From NCBI GenBank assembly GCA_030562195.1, contig JAUJPP010000005.1, forward strand, positions 12,644,826 to 12,708,825: a DNA stretch of 64,000 nucleotides, written 5' to 3'. A program made the position numbers and the translations under genes. Origin of the DNA: Nipponacmea schrenckii (Eukaryota; Mollusca; Gastropoda; Lottiidae). Shown here piece after piece: positions 35,233 through 48,179 of the stretch. Position 1 is the stretch's first letter. Each line of letters starts with the position of its first letter. The notes beneath the pieces are model-generated. The model was not told the origin of the DNA. It saw only the letters and a program-made list of their open reading frames with translations, and searched no databases.

Positions 35233-37022
35233 TTAATCATACTGTTTAATTTCTTGACTATTCGATCTTCTCTTTCTTGCCACAGCCCAAAATACTCCAC
35301 CCAAACTTGCCAAAATAGCTAAACCTGAAAATGCTGTCAAACCAGCAACAGTCTTCCAATCTTTGAGTAAACCCAGTATATCGCTGGAAAGCGAAGATGT
35401 GTTACTGTAACTGCCAGGATAATCGGAGACTGTTGTATCCAGGGTGCTAATTCCAAAGGAATTCTCGAATTTGCTGCTGGTCACAGTGTACTCAGATGTA
35501 GTTTGACGCGTCAGAATCGTTTCAAAAATCGTAGAGTCGTCTATGATTATTTCTTCATTGATGGTAGCTTGTTCGCTACCAGTTGTGTCAAACGAAGTTG
35601 ACGAATCACCAGTCAACATTGAAACAGTCGTATTTTCTATTAATAATGTACTATCTGATATGATCATTGTTGTCTGATCATCTGTGAGTTCAAAAGATTG
35701 TTCGGTCGGTATTGACGAATCACCAGTCAACATTGAAACAGTCGTATTTTCTGTTAATAATGTACTATCTGATATGATCATTGTTGTCTGATCATCTGCG
35801 AGTTCAAAAGATTGTTCGGTCGGTATTGAATATGTTGAAATGATTTCCTCGATGTTCCCAGTGGAAGATTCTGTAGCTGATGTTGTTTCTTGTTTTTCAG
35901 TGGTAGTCATAGGTTTCAACCCTTAAAAAATAAAACACATTTACGGAAATGCGACCAAAAAGCACAAGCACTATTGCTATTGTATGATTAATTTGGAGTG
36001 ACGAAATGTGTATAATATTGCTTTTTTTCAGGTTTAACGTTTGAAGAAAAAACGCGAGGGAACAAGGGTTCCAATAGCGACTACTTAAATATTTAACTTA
36101 GAAGGCATTTTTTATCAAAATCTTAGTCTACGTTTTAAAGACTAGTTTTTAGACACATTTCAAGACCGCTAGGTAAAATTTCGGAAAATGTTGATTTCCC
36201 TGTCTAATGTTTTCTTGAAACGCCAGTGTTTAGGCTACTTTTTGTCTTAAAAACATACCTGTACATGCTGCTGTGAATATCCTTTTATGTACAGTTTCGT
36301 TCTTCAACTGATCAAAATTATCAATTTTCAGTGCAAAATCTTTATCCGATGCAATATTCAAGAGTTCAATATCTTCCACTCCTCTACCAACACCAATAGC
36401 AACCACGTCCACACCTTTATCGTGTAATAACTTAGCTTCGCTTTGTGTTTGTTGTGGAAGTTTAGATTTACCATCCGTTATCACGAATACCAAATCCGAA
36501 ACGTCTTCCCTGTCACCATGAACTGCGTTCAAAACCTTTTCATTGGCATAGCGTAAAGCTTCACCAGTTTTCGTACCGCCACCATTATATTGCATGGTTT
36601 CAATGGAACTAGTTATTTCTGTTTTATTAAATGTTTCGTCTAACCACAGAATCTTAGTTAAAACACTACTAAATCTGACCACACTCAGGCGAATCTTGGA
36701 TTCACCTATATCCAATTTCTGCACAAAATAAACTAAAAAACTTTTCACTTTATCAAAATTTCGTGCTCTCACACTGCCAGATGAGTCCACTAAAAAAACG
36801 ACATCTTTTCTTTCATCGCACTCTGAAATTGGGATAACAAAGACATAGGCAACTACATAGACTCAATTGAGGCACATGAGAAATTTCTTTGACAAGAATT
36901 GTAAAAACTCAGAAAATGTACGTTCCAGATAATAAATAGAAAGAAAAAAAATAATTACTTTGAAGTATGGCTGGAATTACCAAATTTATTAACACTATTA
37001 CAAATACTTGTAAATTCGCCAT
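35233..37022 (-). CDS. single-pass membrane protein with von Willebrand factor A domain
   Basis: Coding exons in reading order are 37022-36959, 36822-36259 and 35921-35233. Phases agree, giving 438 residues. Order of parts: a signal peptide (MANLQVFVIVLINLVIPA), a vWFA domain at about residues 27-205 encoded by one exon, a Ser/Thr-rich stalk with NTT glycosylation sites, a membrane helix near 405-425 (VAGLTAFSGLAILASLGGVF), and a short basic tail. The metal-ion-dependent adhesion site looks complete: DSSGS, the Thr of GGGTKTGEAL, and the Asp of VITDGKS. Such domains bind extracellular ligands through a divalent cation, so an adhesion or matrix role is likely, but the partner cannot be told. 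The stalk includes two 38-residue repeats. No orthologue is recognised by name; it resembles the collagen-VI/matrilin type of vWFA domain. It is convergent with PHB2. Confidence 0.85.
35600..35827 (-). repeat. 114-bp tandem duplication in the vWFA protein stalk
   Basis: Two in-frame copies at 35600-35713 and 35714-35827 differ at only a few bases, and each encodes 38 residues containing SIPTEQSFEL and ISDSTLL. Their near identity points to a recent duplication or gene conversion. Confidence 0.9.
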
Positions 37023-37129
37023 TTTAAGTGTGAACATAACACCAGTCTGATCAATATACGATGTATACAACTTAACATACATACGAGAACAGGATATGCT
37101 TTCCTGTACCATCATTGTACAAATTTCCT

Positions 37130-38970
37130 GTTTACTTTAAATTCTTAAAGGTAGGTATCTTAACTAAAAAAACAGTTTCTACATAAATATCGATAGAGAT
37201 TAGGTTAATGACGTTATCACACAGTCATGTCGACATAAAGAATATTTTGTGACAAAAACGCATTTTATCAAGTTATGTACATGTTTTAGGAATATATATA
37301 CAAGTAGCACTGAATTACCAAATGGCAAATCATGGACTATGTCCAGTGTGTGTTGCGGTCTCCCCAATTTTTACGAAACCTGTCAATAAAACGCGGAGTC
37401 GGCCGGTAAGAGGCAGTTTAGGTTGCAACGTAAAGATGTCTGGAAATTATATTCATGTAGTAAGCTGTGGATACATTTTAGGTAGTCAAAATATCCTCAA
37501 AGGTGAGCAAAAACCGTTGTAACGTTAAAACGGATTTCGATTAAAGGAGGAAAAGTTTTTTGTTTTTTTTTTATCCATCTCAAGTTCATTCAGGCCTTGT
37601 CATTCCTAACTGAAAGTACAAAATGCAGCAAAAGCAACAGGTCGACAAGGTGTGTGCAACATATCCCAAGGACAAGACTATCCGATGCATGGTTGACAGA
37701 TATCCAAATGACGAGAAATACCACCGCTTACATAGGGACATTAAAATCGATATATGAAGCTCTTTGAAAGTTGAGTTATCTTAATATATTAATATGTCTG
37801 ATTTATATATTAAACGAGCAACTCTATGTTCAAGGAATAATAGGTCTTAGAATGAATCTTGGCCAATAACAACTCTATATATTCATCAGTAAATACCTGC
37901 TGCCTTAAATAACATAAAAAAATAAATAAATATCAAAAATACCAAAGCCATTATCCATTAAGATACATTTGCTTTTGTAAAACTGTTGATAAATTGATTA
38001 AAGCGTTTTTTTTCAAAAATGATTTAGCTTTTTGTGAGTTTTCCAGATTTTAAGGGATTCTGGTACTTTACGACATCAGGTAAGTTCACTGATGAATATA
38101 TTCTCATATTGATCATTCTTGAGAACTAATATTTTATGTTCATGCTAATACGCAGTATCACTTTAAGTAATAGGGAAATATTGATTAATCCTAATCCTTG
38201 GTAGAAATAATATCTACAAAATCTATGCTCTTGTGATGGACGTTGGTAACGAGTTTTATTGATGGATAATGATGATTGAAAATTTCAAAGAATTCCCAGA
38301 ACTGCTTTATCTATAATATTCAAACCATAAATAAATCATCTTGAAACGACCAAAAAGCAATGGATCAAATTGATAATGTGATAATACCGTGAATAAGTTG
38401 GCGTATGAAAGTGCGAAATGTTTGCCCATTGTTGTTTGCATCTACTGAAACATCATAGGAGTCTCGGCATAAGAATTTTTTTATTTTTTAAAAATTTAAC
38501 TGAAGGAACTTTATCCACAAACAGATTATTCTCTACAGTATGTGGTAGATGCAAACAATGTTAAATTGTGGACTGGAACTTATCTTTCAGAATAAGAGGA
38601 CTTGGGAGCATGGTTATCTACCTTTTACAAGAATCCTATAATAATATTTGAATGTGTATTTCGGTAAAAAAAAATTTAATGTTTGAAAAAGGTGTAAGAA
38701 AATTTTTAATTTAGTTTAATATTTGTGTTTCTACATTAAGTTTCAAATCAGAAGAACCGAACTAGAAATTACACAATGACAAAATGAATAAATGAGATTT
38801 ATGAGAAGTATGTGTGTAGGTCTTCACTCTGTTCATAGAAAACAAAATGCTTAGTTAGTTATTTAATATCTGAGGCAATGGTAGAGAAGGGCTTAATTAA
38901 TTTTATAAACCTATGACGGCAAATCTCTTTGATGTTGGGGGTTCCATTAAATCGTGTAATTATCTCGGAT
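37130..38970. other. intergenic, no feature recognised
   Basis: This is the upstream flank of the vWFA gene. Short open frames near 37.3-37.5 kb lack splice context or similarity. No repeat array is seen. Confidence 0.45.
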
Positions 38971-38979
38971 TGCTACTAG

Positions 38980-39215
38980 GAGGTTTTACAGTGGAATCAA
39001 AACCCCGTAGCCGGTTTTACAATTGTTAAATGGTGGTTTTACAATCAAATCAAAACCCCGTAACCGGTTTTATAATTGACGGTTTATAAGTCTGATAAAA
39101 CACTCCTACTCGGTTACGCATGGATTTGGACCTCTTGTAAAACCTCAGGTTTCACAATCGGTCAACTTTCTTCCTACTCGGTTTTACAAATCCAAGCATA
39201 ACCTCGTAGTCGTGT
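38980..39215 (+). repeat. degenerate repeats of 'aaaaccccgtaaccggtttt'
   Basis: The phrase 'aaaccccgtagccggtttta' and variants such as 'ctactcggttttac' recur about six times in direct and inverted orientation, so the stretch can fold on itself. Confidence 0.55.
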
Positions 39216-40075
39216 TTTATCTCTTACTTAACATGTAGTATGTACTGTACGATTTATAATATAGTGGAATTCTCAATTCTAAGTTTATTAAAGCCGAAAA
39301 CAAATTGCTCAGCTCTTTAGTTTGGTAATAGAAGAAAGTTCTAAACATTAGCTCATTTTGTCATTAGAAAACAAAGAGCTTTGGTCCATTATCCAATCTC
39401 TACTTTTCAGATTTATCATTAAAATTCTGACAAAGAGACTTCAAACAAAGGCTAGAAAAAAAAACTTGATAGCATTCAGTTCAAATCGAGCGCCATCAAA
39501 TAGAATTATGTCTTCTTTTTTTCCTTTATTGTAAATCTGAGTTTAGAGACGAAATCTCTTGGGCAAAATCAGTGAATCGGGTTTTATTACGACTTAATTA
39601 TACCGACTTATTGCCTTATTGGATTCACTCTTTGGTCATTATTGCGCTTACTCAAGATTCCAAGTTAAAATGAGGTTTGTTTGGCGAGGCGATGAATTAA
39701 GTGAACGAGTCCCTCGACGCAACTAAACATCGGTTGGTGACAACGGCAATAATGAACTAAAAGGGTGAATTTGTAGTCGAACGAAATGATAGACTTTATT
39801 TCACGCCTTACAAGGTTTATAGTCCGGAACATTACATACTAATAATGTCTACTTTCGAAGAAAAACTAACTAATTCACGTTTAGTTGCTGTGAGTTTTAA
39901 CTGAAAATTGTGTTATCACATATGAAATGTAAATGATTATTCCAGAAAACTTTGAACTTGATACCTGATATTTTGGTGTCATTATCATTCGCCCACATGC
40001 AGACCTGTCCGTTCACACTTTTTCTATATACACGATAGAGGCTACGGTTTTTATCTGACCTATATGCAACATGGT

Positions 40076-40345
40076 ACGAAATGTATGATTTGACTATATC
40101 TATGATTTGACTATATGTATGATTTGACTATATGTATGATTTGACTATATGTATGATTTGACTATATGATGGTTTGACTATATGATGGTTTGACTATATG
40201 TATGATTTGACTATATGTATGATTTGACTATATGTATGATTTGACTATATGTATGGTTTGACTATATGTATGATTTGACTATATGTATGATTTGACTATA
40301 TGTATGGTTTGACTGTATGTATGATTTGACTATATTATGACTTGA
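40076..40345 (+). repeat. minisatellite, 17-bp unit
   Basis: About fifteen units of 'actatatgtatgatttg', with occasional shortened units (actatatgatggtttg). Confidence 0.9.
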
Positions 40346-40859
40346 CGCTTGTATTATTTGATTATAAAAACTAGTTGATTACCAAATTATCGATTTGCTT
40401 TAAATCGCAGAACAGCAAATATAATCACGGAACATATTTCCACCCTTGAGCTTACTTGAAAATCTGATTGAAAAAGAAAATACCATTCTTTAAAAAAAAA
40501 ATGGAACGCCCACAATATAAACAATGCTTGATAATTTTTTTGATATAGTCGCCTTTAGCGGATATTAGAAAATAATTAAGTTGTCTTGCTTCCATATTAT
40601 CTTAATCTATCTATTAAATTTACACAGTACTTGCTTATTTTGTATAAATCTACTTCTTACAATGTATCCTGTTACCATTGTCACAATAAAAAGCCGGAAA
40701 TTTGCAGAAAGCTGACAATTTGGTTAAAGTGGCAAATTTAATGTTAGATGGAAATAGACAATCGACAAAACGTTTAGTGCACTGACTTCCAACTGTAGGT
40801 TTACATAGCATATTTTAATGAAGCGTGAATATGGTTAACGACAATACCCCGAATGTTGA

Positions 40860-41010
40860 TTTTGTTGTTATTTGAATGATTACTTTCGGATTGGGAAGGT
40901 TTAATTCTCCCAAATGTAAAAGCCTATAGGAAAGAACAAATACTTCATTAAGAACATGGAATAAACGATCTGGAACTGATGTGTATTTTTAACCGTTCTG
41001 ATCGGAAATT
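40860..41010 (-). repeat. dispersed repeat related to copies at 46.9 and 48.0 kb
   Basis: It shares the order 'gggaaggtttaattctccca', then a tract with 'gatctggaactgat', then 'ccgttctgatcggaaat' with 48015-48120 on the same strand. Confidence 0.45.
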
Positions 41011-41370
41011 ATATGAAATTATAAACATGTTAGTTTGTTATATGCCTACGGGGGGGGGGGGCTTAAGTTTGCTATGAACAAGGTTTTTATTGACGTTCTT
41101 GCTTTTTGAATAATATGCGACAATCATCTTTTGCTTCAACACATAGGAGAATTTCCCTGGCACCCGACTTGCCCGCATTATGGTGAATATTTAGTCCTAT
41201 TTCATCTTAATCCAATGGCGCGACGGAATTTCGTAGTTTTTATCTTCTAATAGGTCAATTACCATGCTCTCAAAGGTGTTATTTTGGGTCCTGGTTTCTC
41301 TAAAAGCCTTTTCCGAACTGACATTTACTCTGTAGTATTAATAATATTAGTGATAGCGTTTGCTAGCGTA

Positions 41371-42087
41371 AAGGTGGGTTTATACTTCTTACGGCGTTTA
41401 ACGCCGTTAAACGTTTTTACACGCTTGGATACGGTGTTTGCCGGCATTCTTCAGTGCATCGATTTACACTTAAATCGCCAGCGAGTCACGCCGTTAGGCC
41501 TATACTTTTTCCAGAGTTCAACTGTGTTGAACTTTCCAGCGTTTACGCTAGCAAACGCCGACAATCAACCAATCACAAGTAGCTATTGTACAACACAGAC
41601 AAGGAGTGATTTGGATTTTTTTTCAAACATTGACAACGTTGATATAAGTTATGTAATTCCATAGTTTATGACATGAATGCGCGATGTATCTGTCTGTCTA
41701 TACATAGAAAAGACATATAAAGAAAGAAAAAGAAGTTTCGAATTTAAAGTACATATATATTTGAAGGGATTTTCGTACATTTCTTGTACTTCTGTAGACC
41801 ATTTACATATATTCAAGACCCAAAATAGGCCGGCGCAGTCAGGTCTGGCGTTTTACGCCGCTAACCGGCGTTTAACGGCGTTTGATGGCGTAAAAAGTAT
41901 AAACCCAGCTTAAACGCTGGAAAGTTCAACACAGTTGAATTCTGGAAAAAGTGACGCCGTCAAACGCCGTTATACGGCCTGACTGGCCGGCGATGTAAGT
42001 ATAAATCGATGCGCTGAAGAACGCCGGCAAACGCCTTATCCCAGCGTGTGAAAACGTTTAACGGCATAAGAAGTATAAACCCACCTT
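41371..42087. mobile_element. 717-bp fold-back element with TA target duplication
   Basis: The ends are 'aaggtgggtttatacttctt' and 'aagaagtataaacccacctt', a perfect 20-bp inverted pair. They are flanked by TA at 41369-41370 and 42088-42089. The inverted similarity extends about 200 bp inward on each side, through blocks such as 'ggaaagttcaacacagttga'. The arms are rich in 'ggcgtttaacg' words, so they are more GC-rich than the surroundings. There is no transposase. This is the form of a non-autonomous DNA transposon of a TA-targeting group. Confidence 0.85.
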
Positions 42088-42609
42088 TAGCCGTAGTAAG
42101 AAGAGGTAAATGTAATCGGAAACTACATATTGAGTCACAACCATAATCTGATATACTCGAGTTCGCAATTGACCTTTAGGGATTCTATTAGAAACCAATC
42201 CTTAGTAGGATTCTTATGGATCTTAGGCAAAGTGTATAGGTGTCTCTCACGACAATCAGGTTTAACGGAAAGGTAGTAATATCGTTTTAATTTAAAGCTA
42301 GCCAATAAAGGCTTAAATATTATGGATAGGCCTAGAATGCAAAATTTATTTTGTTTTTCTCTTGCTTTTCGCAGATGATAGCAAAGGTTGCAGGTGGAAC
42401 AGAATTGATGTGCTTGATAAATGTAATTCGAAATGAAACATCGAAATCAATCTGACTTGTTTTAAGAACGGAGGTATTTTGTCAAAACATAAAAATGGTT
42501 CTATTAAGGAAACCTGATTGATTGTGTAAGTCATTACAAATATTTAGGTATATATTTTTAAAATATACTCAAGTGGCATCTTTGTTGTAAAACCCCTATC
42601 TTACCTGAC

Positions 42610-42689
42610 TAAGTTTAGATGACATTATATAGTTTAGTTTCATTCCTTACAGAACTAAGACACTAAACTCATAAAATCATCTAAACTTA
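42610..42689. other. short inverted repeat (hairpin)
   Basis: 'taagtttagatgac' at 42610 pairs with 'catctaaactta' ending at 42689, and 'agtttagt' pairs with 'actaaac' inside it. The stem is imperfect, with a loop of roughly 30 nt. Confidence 0.45.
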
Positions 42690-42699
42690 CGTGCTGTTA

Positions 42700-44640
42700 A
42701 AATCGTATTTAATCTCTTTGATTCCATGGTTGGTCCAATATTATACTGTGGGGTAGAAATATGAGAAACCTAACTGAAACATGAAATAGAGAATATACAA
42801 AACAATTTCTGCACAGGACACTTAAAACGTCAACGCAGGAGCAGAGTGTGAGCTCTATGTTAAATTAAGCTACTAATCCGGTTAAATATTTCCTTACGAA
42901 CCAATGAGCGGCAGCACATTGCCAAAATTGTCGAATTATCGAATGCCTTACGAATATACGAAATGTTAGGTTCAACTTTTGGATATGTGTGGATGGACCA
43001 GGGGAAGGGTACGATATTCTCGATTCTTGGATTAGTAGATATATAAATGATAAAAAATGGTAGGTTTTTATATTTCTGTCTCCTCACTGTGAAATCAACC
43101 ACAAGATCAAATCTATAATGAATCTAATTAATCTACTTGAATTTCTCATAAACATCGTTTCTGTCCTCCTAATTTAAGATGTTCAACTCGTCATTAATTA
43201 CAGATTGAAAAATGTCACCATGTAACTAGAGATGATTGAATACGTTCTATTTGTATTCCAAAACAATTAGGTGAGAAGGTACATCTAATGCTAATCTGTT
43301 CAGTACTTGAAGATCGTGGTACACATTTCCTACATACATGGGGAACGAAAAACGCTTGCATTCGCACTTAACTTGACAAACAATTGTGCATGTTGACAAC
43401 ATTTATTCAAAAGTTTAGTAGCATGAATAACCATTTTTCTGTTATATAAGTGACTGTCATAAATGCACTTCAATCGTTTCAAATGACCGATGGTCACAAT
43501 ACAACATTAACTGTATAAGTGAGCGTAATATCTTCCCAGTCTCTATAAAATTATGGACAATATACATCGCGTAATGATACAATTATTCGACAAACCAGAA
43601 GACACGTTGATTCGTTCTATCAATTTCACAAAACAGATGCATAGCAACTGCCGAGAGGCGTTTCGTAGCATTGTCGTATTGTCAATGTATATCGGTAATA
43701 GCATTTGACAATAATGTTTTATACTTTCAGACTTGATGAAGAGCCGATAAAATCCGAGATAGTGTCATGATATTTGTATTTTATTATTGGACAGAAAGCT
43801 TTATACTTACGACCATGTGGTCCTAGCACAACTAAGAGGAACTCTTCGTCCTAATGGCTTTAGAGGTATTTAACTAAACTTTCACCTTTCAAAAACCATC
43901 ACGATCGTAAAAATGCAGCCCAAGGGATTATGTGGCATTAGATCCAATAATGGCCTGGAATTAATTGCAGCATACACGTCTCATTAATTGCATGACAATT
44001 AAGAAACACAGAATGATTGGGAACTATTTCCATATTTTTTTACCCACGATATCAATTCCAGCACACTAAACTGCAAAAATATGAGATATGAGATGATTTT
44101 ACTTTATTATATGGGAATTGTAGTCAATAAGATAAAAAGGTGTATCATTTTTTAGTTAAGTCCAATGTTCAAATGCCTTGTCTTTGGCAGAATTATCTCG
44201 CGCCTTTGTATTCTAGTTGACGAATGTATCGGTTTCTACCGAGAAGGGGGAATAAAAGTCATTTTCTACTATTGAAAATATATTTGCACTCTCACTTAAA
44301 AAAATTTAAAATGATGTGCTATTTACGTTTTACGCCTAAAATGTGCCAGAATGCATCAAACCACTTCAATTTTTCAAAAAATTTTGTTGGAAGAAACCCC
44401 TCGAATAAGTTTGACGAATCGAGAGTGGTTTGAACACAATCACAGACGTTCACAGAATTGCTTTGACGGTGCTGTTTATTACGAGTTCAGAACTGTCATG
44501 TTTTCAAGGATGAGGACCAGCGAAGAATATCCTTCTCATCTTTCTCATTTCCACCAGATGGGTTAATGAAGCTATTATTAATACACTGTTGGCATTAATA
44601 GTTGTGTCTTGTGTATTTTTGCTTTCTCATCATCGTTAGT
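42700..44640. other. intergenic, no feature recognised
   Basis: Mixed-composition sequence. Open frames near 42.9-43.1 and 44.2-44.6 kb show no family similarity, no repeat pattern and no clear splice sites. Confidence 0.45.
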
Positions 44641-44754
44641 TTGTAGACTATTCTTGTTTGCTCATCTTTTTCATCGTACATTGCACACAGGATATGGAAC
44701 CGACCTCAGGTTCAAAACAGTCTATAGATAAAGGTCGAGTGTAGGGTAAGATTA

Positions 44755-45062
44755 CAAGGGAAATAAAATGAATGGACTTTGACGTCCTATTCTGCAACTT
44801 ATGAGCTAATAAAGACGGGCAACGCCATGCAGTGTGTAATGAGGGAAATTTGCTAGACTTTTTTTTACGATTTCCACACAAGAGGCCTCGTGTATTGTCC
44901 CATCTAAACGACAAGACCCTTTTCATGTCAGCCCCTCCGACCTGCATCACTGACAAGGGGAAACCGGACTGAAAAATCCGAAAGTTCACCTCTACATTTG
45001 TCGGGATGGAACCCTGGACCTTCAGGTTAGCAAACAAGCGTCGAAATATCGTACTTTAGCTC
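44755..45062 (-). mobile_element. tRNA-derived SINE, second copy, degraded
   Basis: It is the reverse complement of the SINE family at 32902-33255. It keeps the B-box region (ggtccagggttccatcc), 'gatgcaggt', 'gggacaatac' and the 3' block with 'gacgtc...attcattttattt'. The A-box part of the head is mutated. Confidence 0.75.
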
Positions 45063-45069
45063 TACAGAG

Positions 45070-46180
45070 ACAACAATTTTTATTGGATTTTAATGGAATT
45101 TGGTGTCATAGTATATTGATGAGATCTTAAAACGCGTCAAATGAGCACAATCGGCAGATTAATGATTATAATTCATGATGCTCTTTATAGTATACATACA
45201 ATGTAATTTCAACAAAGGCACTGTTCCTATTTTTATTGACATCGACAAAAAACACATCGATAGTGTGTCTGAATTAATGAAATAGGTTTCTTCAGTTCTT
45301 AACATATATGAAGTTTTCGTTTACACTGTTTGAACCCTGCTAAAATACAGAAGAGAATCCTGAATCACCTCAAAATAAAAACCAGCGTACTTGTAATAAG
45401 ACATACATACTCACTCAATACCACATGGGAAAATTGTCACGATTTTAGTTAATCATTGAAGCATTTTTATAACATGTAGGCCCTAAAGATCGCGGTAAAA
45501 ATATTCCATTACAAGAAAGAAGTGGTAATGCTTTTAATCAGACTAGACATTTGAAAAGTTTGCCATTTCACATAGACATTATTCTTTTCATGCAGGTCGA
45601 ATCAATTGAAATTGGAAAAGACCGTTAATGAATTACTTCTATATATTTAACAAGCACTTCATGTTGTATGAGTTTGACAGCAACTTACATTACGCTACCT
45701 TTATTTCAATCAACCGTATAACATAACCATTAAATTACATTCAACCCTACTTTGAAACTGAATGGAATTTGAAATAATGAGTATTTTAAAAGAATTTTTC
45801 TGTATTGGTATACATACTATATAAAGTCTATAATGGGTTGATTATGAATAATTTGTTGTGATTCTTTGAAGCAAAGAAATATCATCATAAATATCAACTT
45901 AAGAATTCTTTTTTATTGAAATTTCAGACACACCGAAGAAAATCAATCGTGTATAGTGTATTATATATAAGACTATGCTTTATACTCCAATTAATAAAAA
46001 AAAGAAAAACATCTTGTTCATTAAAAACCAAACTACAAATATCGAGTTGTTACACGCTAAAGGGCTTTTCTTTTGCTATGAACATAGTTATCATTTACGT
46101 TCTGATATTTTGAATGTGCGACAATGATCTTTAGTTTAAAGACATGGGGAGATTTCATTATGCGCATGGCCTATCTTATT
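45070..46180. other. intergenic, no feature recognised
   Basis: AT-rich sequence with no array, element or exon that I can support. Confidence 0.4.
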
Positions 46181-46189
46181 AGCTCGACT

Positions 46190-46680
46190 TAGTACCTTAG
46201 TAGTTATGTCATGTTCTATAACCTTAGTCCTCAAGTCGTGTTCTAAGAAATTAGTATACTAGTCATGTCTATAACCCAAGTCGCGTTCTAAAATCTCAGT
46301 ATACTAGTCATGTCTATAACACAAGTCGTGTTCTAAAATCTTAGTTTACTACTCATGTCTATAACACAAGTCGTGTTCTAAAATCTTAGTTTACTACTCA
46401 TGTCTATAACACAAGTCGTGTTCTAAAATCTTAGTATACTAGTCATGTCTATAACCCAAGTCGCGTTCTAAAATCTCAGTATACTAGTCATGTTTATAAC
46501 ACAAGTCGTGTTCTAAAATCTTAGTCATATCTATAACACAAGTCGTGTTCTAAAATCTTAGTATACGAATCATGTCTTTAGCACAAGTCGTGTTCTAAAA
46601 TCTTAGTATACTAGTCATGTCTATAACACAAGTCGTGTTCTAAAATCTTAGTTTACCAGTCAAGTCTATAACCTTCAAAC
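46190..46680 (+). repeat. minisatellite, 45-bp unit
   Basis: About eleven units built from 'aagtcgtgttctaaaatctt', 'agtatactagtcatgtctat' and 'aacac'. Unit variants (cgcg/cgtg, ctcag/cttag, tactactcat/tactagtcat) alternate, which suggests expansion in blocks of more than one unit. Confidence 0.9.
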
Positions 46681-46884
46681 AAGTCATGGGACCCATAGGA
46701 CTTAATATTCGCTATAATGCGGGAATAGCACCTTTTGTCTTCCCTTCAATACAACCATGATAGTAACATATTCCAAAAAATAGAACTTAAATGACAACCT
46801 TGTTCATAGCAAACTAAAAACAATCTGTAATTGACAGGTACTATACTTCTCGCCAATTGGGCGGGTTATTTTATATTTTTCTAA

Positions 46885-47000
46885 TTTCAGATCAGAACAG
46901 AAGAAAACCATCCAGATCCCCATTTCTCAATAAAATATTTGTTCCACCCTAGGCATGTACATGTTGGAGAATCAATCTCTCCCTTCCCCGAAATCTAAAA
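46885..47000 (+). repeat. dispersed repeat, 'atcagaacagaagaaaacc' family
   Basis: 'tttcagatcagaacagaaga' through 'cccttccccgaaatct' is the reverse complement of 48015-48120. A weaker copy begins near 2313 ('gtacatttaggagaatc'). Confidence 0.6.
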
Positions 47001-47009
47001 CTAAAAAAC

Positions 47010-47600
47010 TAGTCACCTCTAGCCTAATCCATTGTACATTTTGTGATGTCCTCTGTGATCATTAATTCATGCTGCGTGACCCGCATGATGTTAATTAGAA
47101 ATGCATTCGATACCTTCACAGGAAATACCTTGGTTTAGATTTAAATTATTTATGACATTATTTGTATATTCCTCCAAACTTATCTTCCTCCAAACTTAAA
47201 CAGTCTCTTATTGTTTAGCTGACATTTGAATGGAAGCCGGATAACATTGAATCATTTGATACAAATTGATATGAAAATGACCAATCTCATCATGATTATA
47301 GTCTAAAGAGAATAATCATTACTGCAGTCATCAATACAGATTAAATTTATGTTTCTGTACTCTAGAATGTCAATTGTCCAACTAAGTTCTATTGCAAATC
47401 CTATTTATTTCAAGCTAACACGTGATAATATGAAGAAAGCGCCAATTACAGATTTTGTTTGTCAATCACTTGATCCGAAAACAAGCGTACAATTATCTTG
47501 ATTTCTTAATCTTTATTGTTTTTTTGTTTTTTTCAATTCAAACTGACAATTCAATTATCTGCCAGCCATTTAACAAGGTTGTGTGAATCGTGGCTGAGAA
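47010..47600. other. intergenic, no feature recognised
   Basis: AT-rich sequence between dispersed repeats. Nothing supported. Confidence 0.4.
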
Positions 47601-47880
47601 AATAGTTGAAATGATTTTGTTAAATAATCAAACGTTTATTGATCTTTACACATAATCTCCACCACATATCCAATCCTCGACATAGTATGCCAGACACACC
47701 AATCAATTTCAAAAACCGCATCAAATTGAAGAAACATTTAAAGTATTGAATAAATATATCTATAATCTTTGTTGGTGTGTACGGGCCAATATCTAGATTT
47801 ATTTTTCTTATTGTGACAAAAATGTAGATAGGATTTGAACGACATTTAGAAGTTGAGGGTAAATATAACAAGGAGGAACA

Positions 47881-47960
47881 CAATAAATTGTGGTAAAACA
47901 CACTTCTTTTATAACAAGGTACATAACGTTTCAACACAATTTACACGTGTCGTCATCAGA
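47881..47960 (-). repeat. dispersed repeat, uninterrupted copy
   Basis: On the minus strand it reads through 'acacgtgtaaattgtgttga', 'acgttatgtacc' and 'aaagaagtgtgttttacca'. It is the intact counterpart of the repeat broken by an insertion at 30466-30508. The motif 'catctgatgacgac' plus 'gaaacgtt' resembles terminal parts of Penelope-like elements, but this is only a hint. Confidence 0.55.
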
Positions 47961-48014
47961 TGAAATGAAGAAAGTTTATGGTGGTCAAAAATTGTGGATT
48001 ATTTTCTGTCACAA

Positions 48015-48120
48015 TAATATTTAATGAGATTTCGGGGAAGGGAGTGATTGGATCTCCCAGATGTACAGGCCTGGTTCTGGATCTGTTAAATGGTTTTCTT
48101 CTGTTCTGATCTGAAATTTT
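48015..48120 (-). repeat. dispersed repeat, 'atcagaacagaagaaaacc' family
   Basis: Reverse-complement partner of 46885-47000. It abuts the copy at 47881-47960, so both may belong to one larger degraded element. Confidence 0.6.
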
Positions 48121-48179
48121 TACACACATTTCTATAAATGGTTGATTATCACTCATGAGTTAATGCCCTTGTTTTTGAA

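Noticed and set aside
41284..41664. 126-codon open frame
   Set aside because: It lies mostly within an arm of the fold-back element and has no recognisable domain.
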